Positions 28,601 to 35,531 of a DNA stretch of 64,000 bases are shown here, piece by piece. Source of the DNA: Fontivivens sp964399735. GTDB lineage: Bacteria > Zhuqueibacterota > Zhuqueibacteria > Residuimicrobiales > Krinioviventaceae. Each line of letters opens with the position of its first letter. Within the stretch, counting starts at the first letter, position 1. The DNA lies in contig CAYNSO010000002.1 in NCBI GenBank assembly GCA_964399735.1, positions 1 through 64,000 of the forward strand, written 5' to 3'. Under the pieces are notes generated by a model. The model did not search any database. It was given only the letters and a program-made list of their open reading frames with translations, and had not been told where the DNA came from. Made by a program: the position numbers and the translations under genes.

Positions 28601-29063
28601 TGATGAGAATAAAATAGATCAGGTAATTTCCAAACTGGAAAGCGACGTCCGAAAATACCAGGTTGATAACCGCGGCAATTAATAATACAACAATATTTAG
28701 AATAAAAAAAATATTCAAAATTCCCCCGGTCTTGCCCAGCACATATTCGATATTGGACATGGAACGCATGTAAATGACTTCGGCGGAACTGGCTTTAACA
28801 TCCCGCTTTAAAAAATCAGAAGCCAGGAAAACTGTCAAGATTGCCTGCACCGTATTGAGCATCAACAAATTAAAATAAGGAATAAAAGATGGAATGCCGC
28901 GAAAAGCCCAGGGAATTTCCTTAAAGGCAGTGGAAAAAAATATGATATTCAAAAAGGTTAAAATTCCGATTGTTAACAGCGCCAGCGCTCTGAAAAACCA
29001 GCTTCGGAACAGGATTTTTGTCTCATAACGAGCAATGACCCAGATATTATAAAATGATAACAT
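25659..29063 (-). CDS. ABC permease fused to a degenerate M1-peptidase-like periplasmic domain
   Basis: Three parts in about 1134 aa. Residues 1-285 are an ABC-2 type permease with about eight membrane helices. Residues 300-800 resemble the beta-saddle and peptidase regions of M1 aminopeptidases, as in known permease/M1 fusions, but no HExxH occurs anywhere; the expected place reads VNGFLGQEFGRGPE (near 639-652) and the following WPVVDAAYEAYF replaces the WLxEGFA segment. A Gly/Pro-rich loop (849-870) and a second one (1050-1070) are inserted. The last 100 residues resemble a golvesin/xanthan-lyase-type beta-sandwich (YTIFHDDGQEEVTLD, WNFLGTFYLSQG, ADAVKWV). So it is probably a binding and not a cleaving module. 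The ATG at 29063 has AAAGG eight bases upstream; the frame extends two codons to a TTG. Confidence 0.85.
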   Translation of the reverse strand: MLSFYNIWVIARYETKILFRSWFFRALALLTIGILTFLNIIFFSTAFKEIPWAFRGIPSFIPYFNLLMLNTVQAILTVFLASDFLKRDVKASSAEVIYMRSMSNIEYVLGKTGGILNIFFILNIVVLLIAAVINLVFSDVAFQFGNYLIYFILISIPTIIFISGLTYLLMMLTRSQPVTLVLLVGYITLCLFFLQHKANYLFDITAFYLPLACSDFIHIVDMPFIVLQRSIYFFAGLAFIFITGLLLKRLPQAKGLNKVAAVFSGLFFLIAVFFCITSVINYQRGIQLRRNMVQINDKYMTTQIPAVTHYYIDFEHLGASFSAACHLKVVNTASVPLDQYIFSLNPGLLIEKISANDTDLSFDRELHIIKVIPTQPLAPGDEDSLLFVYGGVPDDDASYLDIDESDRATVYNIMVYKVAKKFSFVTPNYVLLTKENLWYPVPGVTQGSSIFSGQKKAFSRFTLDVKSSKNLIPVSQGYMEKISDSEYTFSPETPLTQISLAIGAYKLETVNTDSIDYNLYSLKTHNYYQPYFTELGDTLKSIIRDSKRTFEAKLPAEYPFKRFSVVEVPVQYMAFPRLLFFHQENMQPEQVFIPENGITFNQADFRQQKQRFANMSQRRNQTFGEKEFQARLFNMFVNGFLGQEFGRGPEASFTMNFNIFPNYYSFINAIHSESWPVVDAAYEAYFYSNLTETQNFFARNWQGLLDTEKANLALKQHSLAEIVKDKEHKDLVNDVLMNKSQVLFKLLINRTGSESFDQYLKTFLVTNRFKTADFSNFLTGLENKINFAVKDYMPSWYEQITMPGYYTGNIQNYKVMDGNRTRYQIKFDVNNNESVDGLISVRIRTRGQGGPGGRGFGGPGFGGPGGMFGQDDEELIYSVDAGQTKQIGILLDSQPGAMFVNTLVSQNLPAEIEHRFEQFDLNDKATPFAGELVLDRSLRFADPNEIIVDNEDEGFKIIGETQVSPLKRLFKIDNQQDEEYSGLNMFRIPNTWLKTIHADFYGNYIHSASYIKSGNGSKKVLWTANLPVSGQYNVYCYSSLLQFRLGRFGGRPGGGGPPAPPGSGGNRGQALKDLHYTIFHDDGQEEVTLDATSAEEGWNFLGTFYLSQGSAIVELSDKTEGRIVTADAVKWVKH

Positions 29064-29096
29064 AAACAAAACCTTTCATTTCGTTCGTTAAGACAA

Positions 29097-29984
29097 TTAC
29101 TGCAAATTGTTTAAACCATATTCCATGTGGTAAACATAGGCGTGTTCAAGGTTTGGATCGATTTGTCTGCCCTGGAAACCGGTCAATTCATCAGCAACAA
29201 CTTGCACTTCCCAGCCGTTATCAACCGGGATCGTTGAGATAACCGGGTACTTTTCCTTGATTGATTCCATTTCATTATCCATAGCATTAATCAACCATAC
29301 CCGACCTTTGCACTTATCCACCAGTTTTTCAGGAGCATCATTAAATACAAGTTGCCCCTTGTTTAGCAAGGCCATGTTTGTACAAGTACTGGAAATATCG
29401 CCGACAATATGCGTTGAAAGAATGATGATAATATCTTTATGGCTCAGTTCAGCCAGTAAATTGCGAAATCGGATTCGTTCCTCAGGATCAAGACCGGTAG
29501 TCGGTTCATCGACAATAACAATTTGCGGGTTACCAATTAATGCCTGGGCAATACCGAGACGTCTTTTCATGCCACCTGAGAGCTTGGTTGCCTTGCGTTC
29601 ACGAACATTAAACAAGCCGACTTTTTCCAGCATCTCATCAAGAGCATGGCTGCGTGCCGCTTTATTTTTCAATCCAGCAAGGCCGCCAACATAATCAAGG
29701 AATTCCCAGGTTTTCAAACGTGAAATAACCTGAAAATCCTGTGGTAAATAACCCAACATACTGCGTATCTTTTTTCGGTCGGTTAAAAGGTCATAATCGT
29801 TAAACTTTACAACGCCGCTGCTTGGTTTGAGGAGGGTTACCAAAATTCGCATCAGGGTAGTTTTTCCCGCTCCATTTGGTCCTAACAAACCAAACATTCC
29901 GCTGCTGATCTCCAGGTTAATGTCATTCAGGGCGCGGTGACCACCACGATAAATTTGGCTGAGGTTTTTAATAGAAATCTGCAT
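29097..29984 (-). CDS. ABC transporter ATP-binding protein
   Basis: ATPase of 295 aa that should power the permease encoded 33 bp downstream. Walker A GPNGAGKT (35-42), Q-loop LPQDF, signature LSGGMKRR, Walker B IVIVDEPTTGLDPEER and the switch His in LSTHIVGD are all present. It shares long stretches with the ABC domain of the RND fusion (SGMFGLLGPNGAGKTTLMRI; EERIRFRNLL versus RERIRFRNLL), so the two are close paralogues. AGAGG precedes the ATG. It is the first gene of the seven-gene export cluster. I could not find a convincing promoter in the 314-base upstream gap. Confidence 0.96.
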   Translation of the reverse strand: MQISIKNLSQIYRGGHRALNDINLEISSGMFGLLGPNGAGKTTLMRILVTLLKPSSGVVKFNDYDLLTDRKKIRSMLGYLPQDFQVISRLKTWEFLDYVGGLAGLKNKAARSHALDEMLEKVGLFNVRERKATKLSGGMKRRLGIAQALIGNPQIVIVDEPTTGLDPEERIRFRNLLAELSHKDIIIILSTHIVGDISSTCTNMALLNKGQLVFNDAPEKLVDKCKGRVWLINAMDNEMESIKEKYPVISTIPVDNGWEVQVVADELTGFQGRQIDPNLEHAYVYHMEYGLNNLQ

Positions 29985-30298
29985 TTTTCCTCTTTTTTAA
30001 AATATTTGATTTGTATTCGATTTTATTAGACAACAAGGCGCTGAATTGCATTCCAACATGATTCGGTTGTTACTTGTTTTTGGAAAAAAACAGGGCGTTA
30101 CAAATCAAAAGTTAAAACGTTATACTGTCTTTAAAGTTCTGTAAAATGAGTTCAGGTTTGTAATAAATTGTAATAAAGTATTTCGTAGAGAAAAAATAAC
30201 CTTTTATATTACCCAAGCCGGCAATGCTTGATACTGCTGCATTGCCGGCTTGAAAAATTTGTTCAGTAATTTCTGGTAATAACGTCTCCAGATTAACT
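29985..30298. other. intergenic region before the efflux cluster
   Basis: This 314-base gap separates the LOG-family gene from the first ATPase gene of the export cluster. It holds the long hairpin at 30215-30251 and should hold the cluster's promoter. A minus-strand frame from 30384 crosses it but is AT-biased, runs through the hairpin and overlaps the upstream gene, so I do not call it. Confidence 0.5.
30215..30251. terminator. 13-bp perfect hairpin after the LOG gene (probable transcript end)
   Basis: AAGCCGGCAATGC (30215-30227) and GCATTGCCGGCTT (30239-30251) flank an 11-base loop, 48 bases past the LOG-gene stop. No T-run follows on the minus strand (GGGTAATAT), so it is atypical; it could be a transcript-end stabiliser or part of a Rho-assisted terminator. 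Confidence 0.45.
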
Positions 30299-31210
30299 TT
30301 ACAAGTGCCAGTATTGCTTTTTACCAACAAATTCCTTTTCAAAATGATCGCGTAGAGTGATATAGGCATCTTCAACATCATCAATGAAATGAAATAGATC
30401 GAGATCTTCCTTGCTAATCACTCCCCATTCTACCATTTTGTTAAAATCAATAACACTTTCCCAGTATTCTTTACCATAAATAATAACACTGAGAGGTTTT
30501 TTTACTTTTTGAGTTTGCCGCAAAGTCAATAATTCAAATAATTCATCAAACGTACCAAAGCCACCCGGGAAAACAACCAATGCTTTTGCGGTATAAACAA
30601 ACCATAATTTTCGCATAAAAAAGTAATGAAAATCAAACGAAAGATTTTTAGTAATATAAGGATTGGGATACTGTTCCATGGGCAGACTGATGTTAAAGCC
30701 AATCGTTTGCCCGCCGGCTTCAACAGCGCCCCGATTGGCGGCTTCCATAATACCCGGGCCGCCACCGGAACAAACAATAAAACGTTGCTTTTCATCAAGA
30801 TCAAGCGCCCATTTGGTTAGCTGGTAAGCCAGTTTACGGGCATCCTCGTAATAACGGGCAAGTTTCAAATCGCGCTCGGCAATTTTTAATTTTGCCTCCA
30901 TCATCACTTTACTCTTTATATCCATATTATCCAGCTTTTCTGTCATTTCATACAAACGCTGTTGCGCTTCCTGCAATGACGGAATTCGCGCCGAGCCGTA
31001 AAAAACGATTGTGTCTTTAATACCATAATGACGCAGGCGACTCTGCGGTTCAAGGTATTCAGCAAGAATGCGAAGAGTGCGGGCGTCACTGCTATTTAAA
31101 AAATTCACATTTCGATATGCTTTGACCGATGCCCGAGGATCAAGATCCAGTAATTGGTCATCTCCTTCGTGTAAATATTGATTATTATTCATCTCTTGAT
31201 CATTATCCAT
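30299..31210 (-). CDS. LOG-family protein (nucleotide 5'-monophosphate phosphoribohydrolase-like)
   Basis: Rossmann-like LOG/TIGR00730 protein of 303 aa. The diagnostic motifs are SGGGPGIMEAANRGA (around residue 150) and PGGFGTFDELFELL (around 225), together with FYGSARIPS earlier. LOG enzymes cleave the N-glycosidic bond of nucleotide monophosphates or cytokinin ribotides; in bacteria many serve nucleotide salvage. About 60 extra N-terminal residues precede the core, with an acidic, Asn/Asp-rich start. GAGAGG lies nine bases before the ATG. It follows the alpha/beta hydrolase gene by 14 bp on the same strand. Old annotations call such proteins lysine decarboxylases, which is not correct. Confidence 0.92.
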   Translation of the reverse strand: MDNDQEMNNNQYLHEGDDQLLDLDPRASVKAYRNVNFLNSSDARTLRILAEYLEPQSRLRHYGIKDTIVFYGSARIPSLQEAQQRLYEMTEKLDNMDIKSKVMMEAKLKIAERDLKLARYYEDARKLAYQLTKWALDLDEKQRFIVCSGGGPGIMEAANRGAVEAGGQTIGFNISLPMEQYPNPYITKNLSFDFHYFFMRKLWFVYTAKALVVFPGGFGTFDELFELLTLRQTQKVKKPLSVIIYGKEYWESVIDFNKMVEWGVISKEDLDLFHFIDDVEDAYITLRDHFEKEFVGKKQYWHL

Positions 31211-31224
31211 AAATACTGCCTCTC

Positions 31225-31986
31225 TTATAAAAAATGTCGGTTTAACCAGATCAATGTCTGTCTGATAACTAGTTGTCGGTGATGTGGAGTCTGAAAAGTG
31301 TGACCAGCTTGCGGAATTTCCATAAAATCAGCCGGTGGGTATACAATATCACGGAAATCCTGAAATCCTTGCACAAAAACCGGCTCATCATCGGTTCCCT
31401 GAACAATGAATTTAGGAATAGTAATTTTGGCCAGTTCGCTCATGATATCAAATTGAACCGCATCCTCCCAAAAATTGCGCTTGATATTCCAGCCTTCGTA
31501 TTCAAATACTATCTTGCCAGGATCTACCGGTCCAAAATGTTTAATAGTGCTGTCAAAAACCCTGTGCATATCTGGCACTGAAGACCAGAGAACCAGGACT
31601 TTTACATCCAGTTTATTTACGGTCAATATGGCAGTGGCAGCGCCCATGCTGATGCCAAGAATTGCAACATCCTGGTAGCCGCGTTGCTTTACAAACTTGT
31701 AGGCATCTTGAAGATTGATTATATTTGTAGAAACTAGTGTGTCTTCAAATTCACCTTCACTATCGCCTGATCCATAAAAATCAAAACGCAGCACATCATA
31801 ACCTTCATGGCAAAACGCCCGGGCAGCTTCAACAAACAGGCGTTTGTTTTCACATTTATGGCCCTTGAAACCATGACATAAAATTATAACTTTATTACTG
31901 CCAGTTTCGTGGAGCATACCCACAAGTTGACTGTCGTTGCTGATAAATGATACGGGGTGTTCGGTTATCTTTTTGGGTTTACTCAT
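31225..31986 (-). CDS. alpha/beta hydrolase
   Basis: Serine hydrolase of about 253 aa with the oxyanion segment LCHGFKGHKCENKRLF (near 33-48), the nucleophile elbow LGISMGAA (near 111), an acidic residue in VQGTDDEPV and the catalytic His in PQAGHTFQTPHH near the C-terminus. Relatives are esterases and acyl-peptide-hydrolase-like enzymes; the substrate is unknown. The ATG at 31986 overlaps the stop of the truncated GlcF-like gene (ATGAGTAA), a coupling pattern that supports this start over the ATG seven codons earlier, and AGGA lies upstream. Confidence 0.9.
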   Translation of the reverse strand: MSKPKKITEHPVSFISNDSQLVGMLHETGSNKVIILCHGFKGHKCENKRLFVEAARAFCHEGYDVLRFDFYGSGDSEGEFEDTLVSTNIINLQDAYKFVKQRGYQDVAILGISMGAATAILTVNKLDVKVLVLWSSVPDMHRVFDSTIKHFGPVDPGKIVFEYEGWNIKRNFWEDAVQFDIMSELAKITIPKFIVQGTDDEPVFVQGFQDFRDIVYPPADFMEIPQAGHTFQTPHHRQLVIRQTLIWLNRHFL

Positions 31987-32233
31987 AATTTTTATTTTCC
32001 TGTTCATATAATGATCGAACCGTTTTTTCCAGCAAAAGTTGATTTATATGCATTACTTTAACCGGCATACGAGCCTGCCGCACACCCCAGGCAAGCTGCA
32101 TAATATATGCCGGGCAGGCTGTTGCCAAAATTTCAGAATCGGCAGCAGATACGTTTGTCAACTTGCGCACCGGTATTTTGCGGGAAATATAAGTATGGGC
32201 AATGTTATATGACCCGGCGCCGCTACAGCACAT
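31979..32233 (-). pseudogene. C-terminal remnant of a GlcF-like iron-sulfur oxidoreductase
   Basis: The 84 codons match the end of the cysteine-rich (CCG) domain of glycolate oxidase iron-sulfur subunit/GlcF and HdrB-like proteins: CCSGAGSYN, then EILATACPAYIMQLAWGVRQ, then VKVMHINQLLLE. The 4Fe-4S ferredoxin half and the first CCG repeat, normally more than 300 residues, are absent. A TAA stop lies two codons before the first Met (residue 1), and the 72 bases between it and the next gene hold no further match. The C-terminus still overlaps the alpha/beta hydrolase start. I read this as a deletion remnant. Translation from its ATG is possible but a working enzyme is not. Confidence 0.75.
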
Positions 32234-32305
32234 ATCTGCTTAATTCATTTCAATAAATGTTACTCCCGGAATACTTTGAATAACAGAACGGCTACAGTAT
32301 TTAAT

Positions 32306-33022
32306 TTATAATTTACCGGTAAGGCTGGAAATCTTTAAATGCCAGACTATCCATATTGCTTCATGTACTATTTTCTTGGACATTTTTGAAGTACCGGCAG
32401 TACGATCGTAAAAAACGATTGGAATTTCACCTAATTTAAAGCCCTTTTTCCATGCCTTGAAATGCATTTCGATCTGGAAGGAATATCCATCGGATTTGAT
32501 GCCATCCAGGTTAATTTTCTCCAACACCTGGCGCTTAAAACACTTGAAACCGCTGGTGCAGTCATGCAAGGGTAAACCGGTAATTATACGAGTGTATAAA
32601 CTGGCGCCCATGCTCAGCAGCAGCCTGCTTAATGGCCAGTTAATAACATTGACGCCGTTAATATAGCGGGAGCCGACAGCCAGATCATACTTTTCAGTGG
32701 CAGCAATAAGATTTTTCAATTCATTGGGATCATGAGAAAAATCCGCATCCATTTCAATGATCAATTCATAATCGCGCTGCAGGGCATAACGAAAACCGGC
32801 AACATAGGCAGTACCGAGCCCCATTTTTGCTTCACGACGCAGGTAATGCAGGCGGGGGTTGTGTTGCGCCAGGGCGGAAACACAATCTCCTGTGCCGTCA
32901 GGAGAATTGTCATCGATTACCAGAATTTCCAAGCCATCAATATTTTGACTGGTAATTTTTTCCAGCAATTTTTCAATATTTTGCCGTTCATTATAGGTGG
33001 GAATAATAACCAGTACTTTCAA
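32306..33022 (-). CDS. polyprenyl-phosphate mannose synthase-like glycosyltransferase (GT2, DPM1 type)
   Basis: GT-A fold enzyme of about 238 aa resembling dolichol-phosphate mannosyltransferase. It shows VIIPTYNERQNIE, VIDDNSPDGTGD, the metal-binding EMDADFSHDP, the DCTSGFKCFKR acceptor segment and YDRTAGTSKMS near the end. It lacks the C-terminal membrane helices of longer family members, so it would be a peripheral membrane enzyme. It would load mannose or glucose onto a lipid carrier for use outside the inner membrane. The open frame starts at a GTG at 33034, but GGAG six bases before a TTG at 33022 gives the usual MKVLVIIPTYN start. RmlD, a flippase-like protein and a DUF2723 protein are close by. 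Confidence 0.9.
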   Translation of the reverse strand: MKVLVIIPTYNERQNIEKLLEKITSQNIDGLEILVIDDNSPDGTGDCVSALAQHNPRLHYLRREAKMGLGTAYVAGFRYALQRDYELIIEMDADFSHDPNELKNLIAATEKYDLAVGSRYINGVNVINWPLSRLLLSMGASLYTRIITGLPLHDCTSGFKCFKRQVLEKINLDGIKSDGYSFQIEMHFKAWKKGFKLGEIPIVFYDRTAGTSKMSKKIVHEAIWIVWHLKISSLTGKL

Positions 33023-33065
33023 AAACTTCTCCACAGTTTATGATTCGATCAGGCGTTTCTCGTGG

Positions 33066-33974
33066 TTACTTGCCGTGTTGAGTCCTTGCCAAATATAAGG
33101 ACTTTAATTTATTTAAACCTCCTGATACATCGGAAAGTTCGATATTTAATTCATGAATTGCTTTATCAACGATCAAGCCGGACTTTAAGGGACGTAACGC
33201 TGCCTGATGCAACTCGGCGGTTGTTACAGGTTGTAACAAATTATTGTCGAACCCAAAAATACTGGCGATTGTGCAGGCAAATTCAAAACGGGAAACAATT
33301 TCAGTACCGGCAATATTAACAGTGCCGCTAAAATTCTGCTCTACCAGTTTCCAGATACCGGTAGCTAATTCATCTACCAATGTGGTATTACCATACTGGT
33401 CATTAACAATACGGGCTTGCCTGCCATTTTCAAGCTGCTCAATCAACCAGGTGACAAAATTATGTTTGTTTGCATTTTTTTTGCCATACAAAACCATAGT
33501 ACGGACGATGAAATAGTCAATAGCAGATGTGGTGAACAGGTTTTCACCTGCCAGTTTGGAACGGCCATAATATCCGAGAGGATTGGGACGCGCGGTTTCA
33601 GTATACGGGCCATTTTTCCCGTCAAATATATAATCAGTAGAAATATGCCCGATTTTTATTTTCAACTTGCGGGCGCAATAAATTAAATGTTCAGGTAATT
33701 CAACATTTAAACGCCAGCATAATTCCCGGTCAGTTTCTGCTCCATCCACATTGGTATAAGCGGCGGCATTTATAATATAGTCCGGCTGGATTTCCTGCAA
33801 CAGTTTGTATGTATTCTTTTTATCGGTTAAATCGTGTGAAATATAATTACAAAAATTATAAAGTGGGCAGTTTTTTTCAAGATCAACACCAATCAATGAA
33901 TATGATAGTGGCGCGGTATCAATCAATTTTTGTCCCAATAAGCCGTTGCACCCGGCAATCAATATTTTTGTCAT
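33066..33974 (-). CDS. dTDP-4-dehydrorhamnose reductase family protein (RmlD-like)
   Basis: Short-chain extended reductase of 302 aa. The NAD(P) site is AGCNGLLGQ (7-15), the catalytic region includes STDYIFDGKNGPYTE and YYGRSKLAGE with the Tyr-x3-Lys pair, and the C-terminal half follows RmlD (sugar-binding) order. RmlD reduces dTDP-4-dehydro-L-rhamnose to dTDP-L-rhamnose; no rmlA, rmlB or rmlC lies in the window, so the sugar remains inferred. It sits 30 bp after purE in a minus-strand series and 43 bp before the GT2 gene. Confidence 0.85.
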   Translation of the reverse strand: MTKILIAGCNGLLGQKLIDTAPLSYSLIGVDLEKNCPLYNFCNYISHDLTDKKNTYKLLQEIQPDYIINAAAYTNVDGAETDRELCWRLNVELPEHLIYCARKLKIKIGHISTDYIFDGKNGPYTETARPNPLGYYGRSKLAGENLFTTSAIDYFIVRTMVLYGKKNANKHNFVTWLIEQLENGRQARIVNDQYGNTTLVDELATGIWKLVEQNFSGTVNIAGTEIVSRFEFACTIASIFGFDNNLLQPVTTAELHQAALRPLKSGLIVDKAIHELNIELSDVSGGLNKLKSLYLARTQHGK

Positions 33975-34004
33975 AGTAAACCGTTGGACGTCATCTCTTT
34001 ATCC

Positions 34005-34466
34005 TTAACCCATCTTGCAGCCGTTGGCAACAAACCGGTCCAGTTTTTCACGAATTTTCGGATGCTGTGCTGCCAACATTCGCGCACAAAAAACTGCGGC
34101 ATTGGCAGCCCCGGGCTTGCCGATTGCCATTGTTGCAACCGGAACGCCACCGGGCATTTGCACAATTGCGTACAAGGCATCGACTCCATTTAAAGCTGAA
34201 CCGCTTAAAGGGACGCCAATTACCGGCAACAAGGTATAACTGGCAATAACTCCCGGTAAATGAGCTGCCATCCCGGCTCCGGCAATGATGGCTGAAAATC
34301 CGGTTTCTTCGGCGGTTTTGGCAAACTGAGCGGTCTGTTCCGGAGTTCGGTGCGCGGACAAGGTATATACTGTGCTTTCGATACCAAAATATTGTAAATA
34401 TTCCCGTGCAACAGACATAATTTCCGCATCAGAGGTACTGCCCATGACAATTGCTACTTTAGGCAT
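34005..34466 (-). CDS. purE: 5-(carboxyamino)imidazole ribonucleotide mutase
   Basis: Purine biosynthesis enzyme of 153 aa, class I by sequence. It shows MGSTSDAEIM (8-17), the active-site SAHRTPE with His39, GAGMAAHLPG (class I enzymes usually have GAGGAAHLPG), VPLSGSALNGVDALYAIVQMPGG-type loop and PVATMAIGKPGAANAA. Class I PurE converts N5-CAIR, made by PurK, to CAIR, but purK is not adjacent and not in the window. It lies four bases after the DUF4837 lipoprotein gene. Confidence 0.95.
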   Translation of the reverse strand: MPKVAIVMGSTSDAEIMSVAREYLQYFGIESTVYTLSAHRTPEQTAQFAKTAEETGFSAIIAGAGMAAHLPGVIASYTLLPVIGVPLSGSALNGVDALYAIVQMPGGVPVATMAIGKPGAANAAVFCARMLAAQHPKIREKLDRFVANGCKMG

Positions 34467-34469
34467 AAA

Positions 34470-35531
34470 TTACTCCTGTATTGCAGGTTCATTAATTGCT
34501 TTAAAAGTATGGATAATTATATCCAACTGCCGTAAAAACGGCCATTTCCGTTGTTCAGGCGCCCATACAGAGCCATCCAGAATATACATATAATTATCTC
34601 CTTCATTATAAAAGGCAAAACTGCGGAATGGACCGCCAATCATGTGCTTCTCGTTTTGCCATACCCCGTCTAGCCGGATCGCATAGCGATTGTTAAAATT
34701 CACAATCTGTTCTTTTACTGTAATCAAACTATCGCTATATACATAATCTCCCTGATAATAGCGTTTTGTTAAACTATCGCGCTTTGCCATGATCCATTCT
34801 TTACTTAAAACTGATGGATCGGTTACTGCTTCGCGGTAAATAAAAATATCGCGCAACAAGCTTTTGGGGCCTACCCGCCGCAACCACACAAATCCTGTTT
34901 TTCCGGAATCAGCAGCAACGATATATTCATTGGGAACACGTATACTCCAGCCATAATTTTGGAAAAACCGGCTTTCAATATCTTTTTGCTCACGGGTATA
35001 ATAAACCTGTTTTAAAACACGTTCGTCGGCATGATTGTCAAATATTTTAAACAATTGATCCGGTTCCGAAGCAAGATTTTTAGTCAGGGTTTCCAGATCC
35101 CGGCTGACTAAAACCACCAGTAATTGTTCCCGAGACCAGGGGTCGTTAACAGGGAATACAAAACGTTCATCATTTTCTACCATTGACCGGGCTTTAGAGC
35201 CTGGTGGAAGCAATTGATCAAGCAAATCACGTGTGACGCCTTGCTGATCCAGGGTTCCGACGAGTAATATCTGGGGATACCTTTTAAATTTTCCAATTTC
35301 AGCGGGGTCGGTGCGGTTAAGAACAAAAATGCGTTCAGGCTGGGGGGTAAACTGATCATGACCAAGCGTTGCCTCAACCTGGTTGCCAGTTTCTAACCAC
35401 AGAGACGAATCGGCTAATACGACAATATTACGAACAGACCCCAGCGAACGCCCCTTTTGTTCACAGCCGGTATGTACTATTAATGATGACATACAGGCCA
35501 TGATAATTAATAATACCAGGTTTTTTTTCAT
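34470..35531 (-). CDS. DUF4837-family lipoprotein
   Basis: Secreted lipoprotein of 353 aa: a hydrophobic signal (LVLLIIMACMSSLIVHTGC) ends in a lipobox whose Cys would be lipidated. The body matches the DUF4837 pattern of Bacteroidota and relatives, with YGWSIRVPNEYIVA and FVWLRRVG in the middle and a repeat-like second half (SLTKRYYQGDYV, RSFAFYNEGDNYMYILDGSVWAPEQ). Function is unknown. Its ATG overlaps the stop of the upstream flippase-like gene (ATGA), so the two are probably translated together. Confidence 0.85.
   Translation of the reverse strand: MKKNLVLLIIMACMSSLIVHTGCEQKGRSLGSVRNIVVLADSSLWLETGNQVEATLGHDQFTPQPERIFVLNRTDPAEIGKFKRYPQILLVGTLDQQGVTRDLLDQLLPPGSKARSMVENDERFVFPVNDPWSREQLLVVLVSRDLETLTKNLASEPDQLFKIFDNHADERVLKQVYYTREQKDIESRFFQNYGWSIRVPNEYIVAADSGKTGFVWLRRVGPKSLLRDIFIYREAVTDPSVLSKEWIMAKRDSLTKRYYQGDYVYSDSLITVKEQIVNFNNRYAIRLDGVWQNEKHMIGGPFRSFAFYNEGDNYMYILDGSVWAPEQRKWPFLRQLDIIIHTFKAINEPAIQE

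Noticed and set aside
30112..30384. Minus-strand open frame of 90 codons after the LOG gene
   Set aside because: It overlaps the LOG coding sequence, runs through the 13-bp hairpin and lacks a ribosome-binding site.
30299..31210. Lysine decarboxylase assignment for the LOG-family gene
   Set aside because: The PGGFGTFDE motif belongs to LOG proteins, historically mislabelled; there is no PLP-decarboxylase fold, so it is not tied to the lysine operon.
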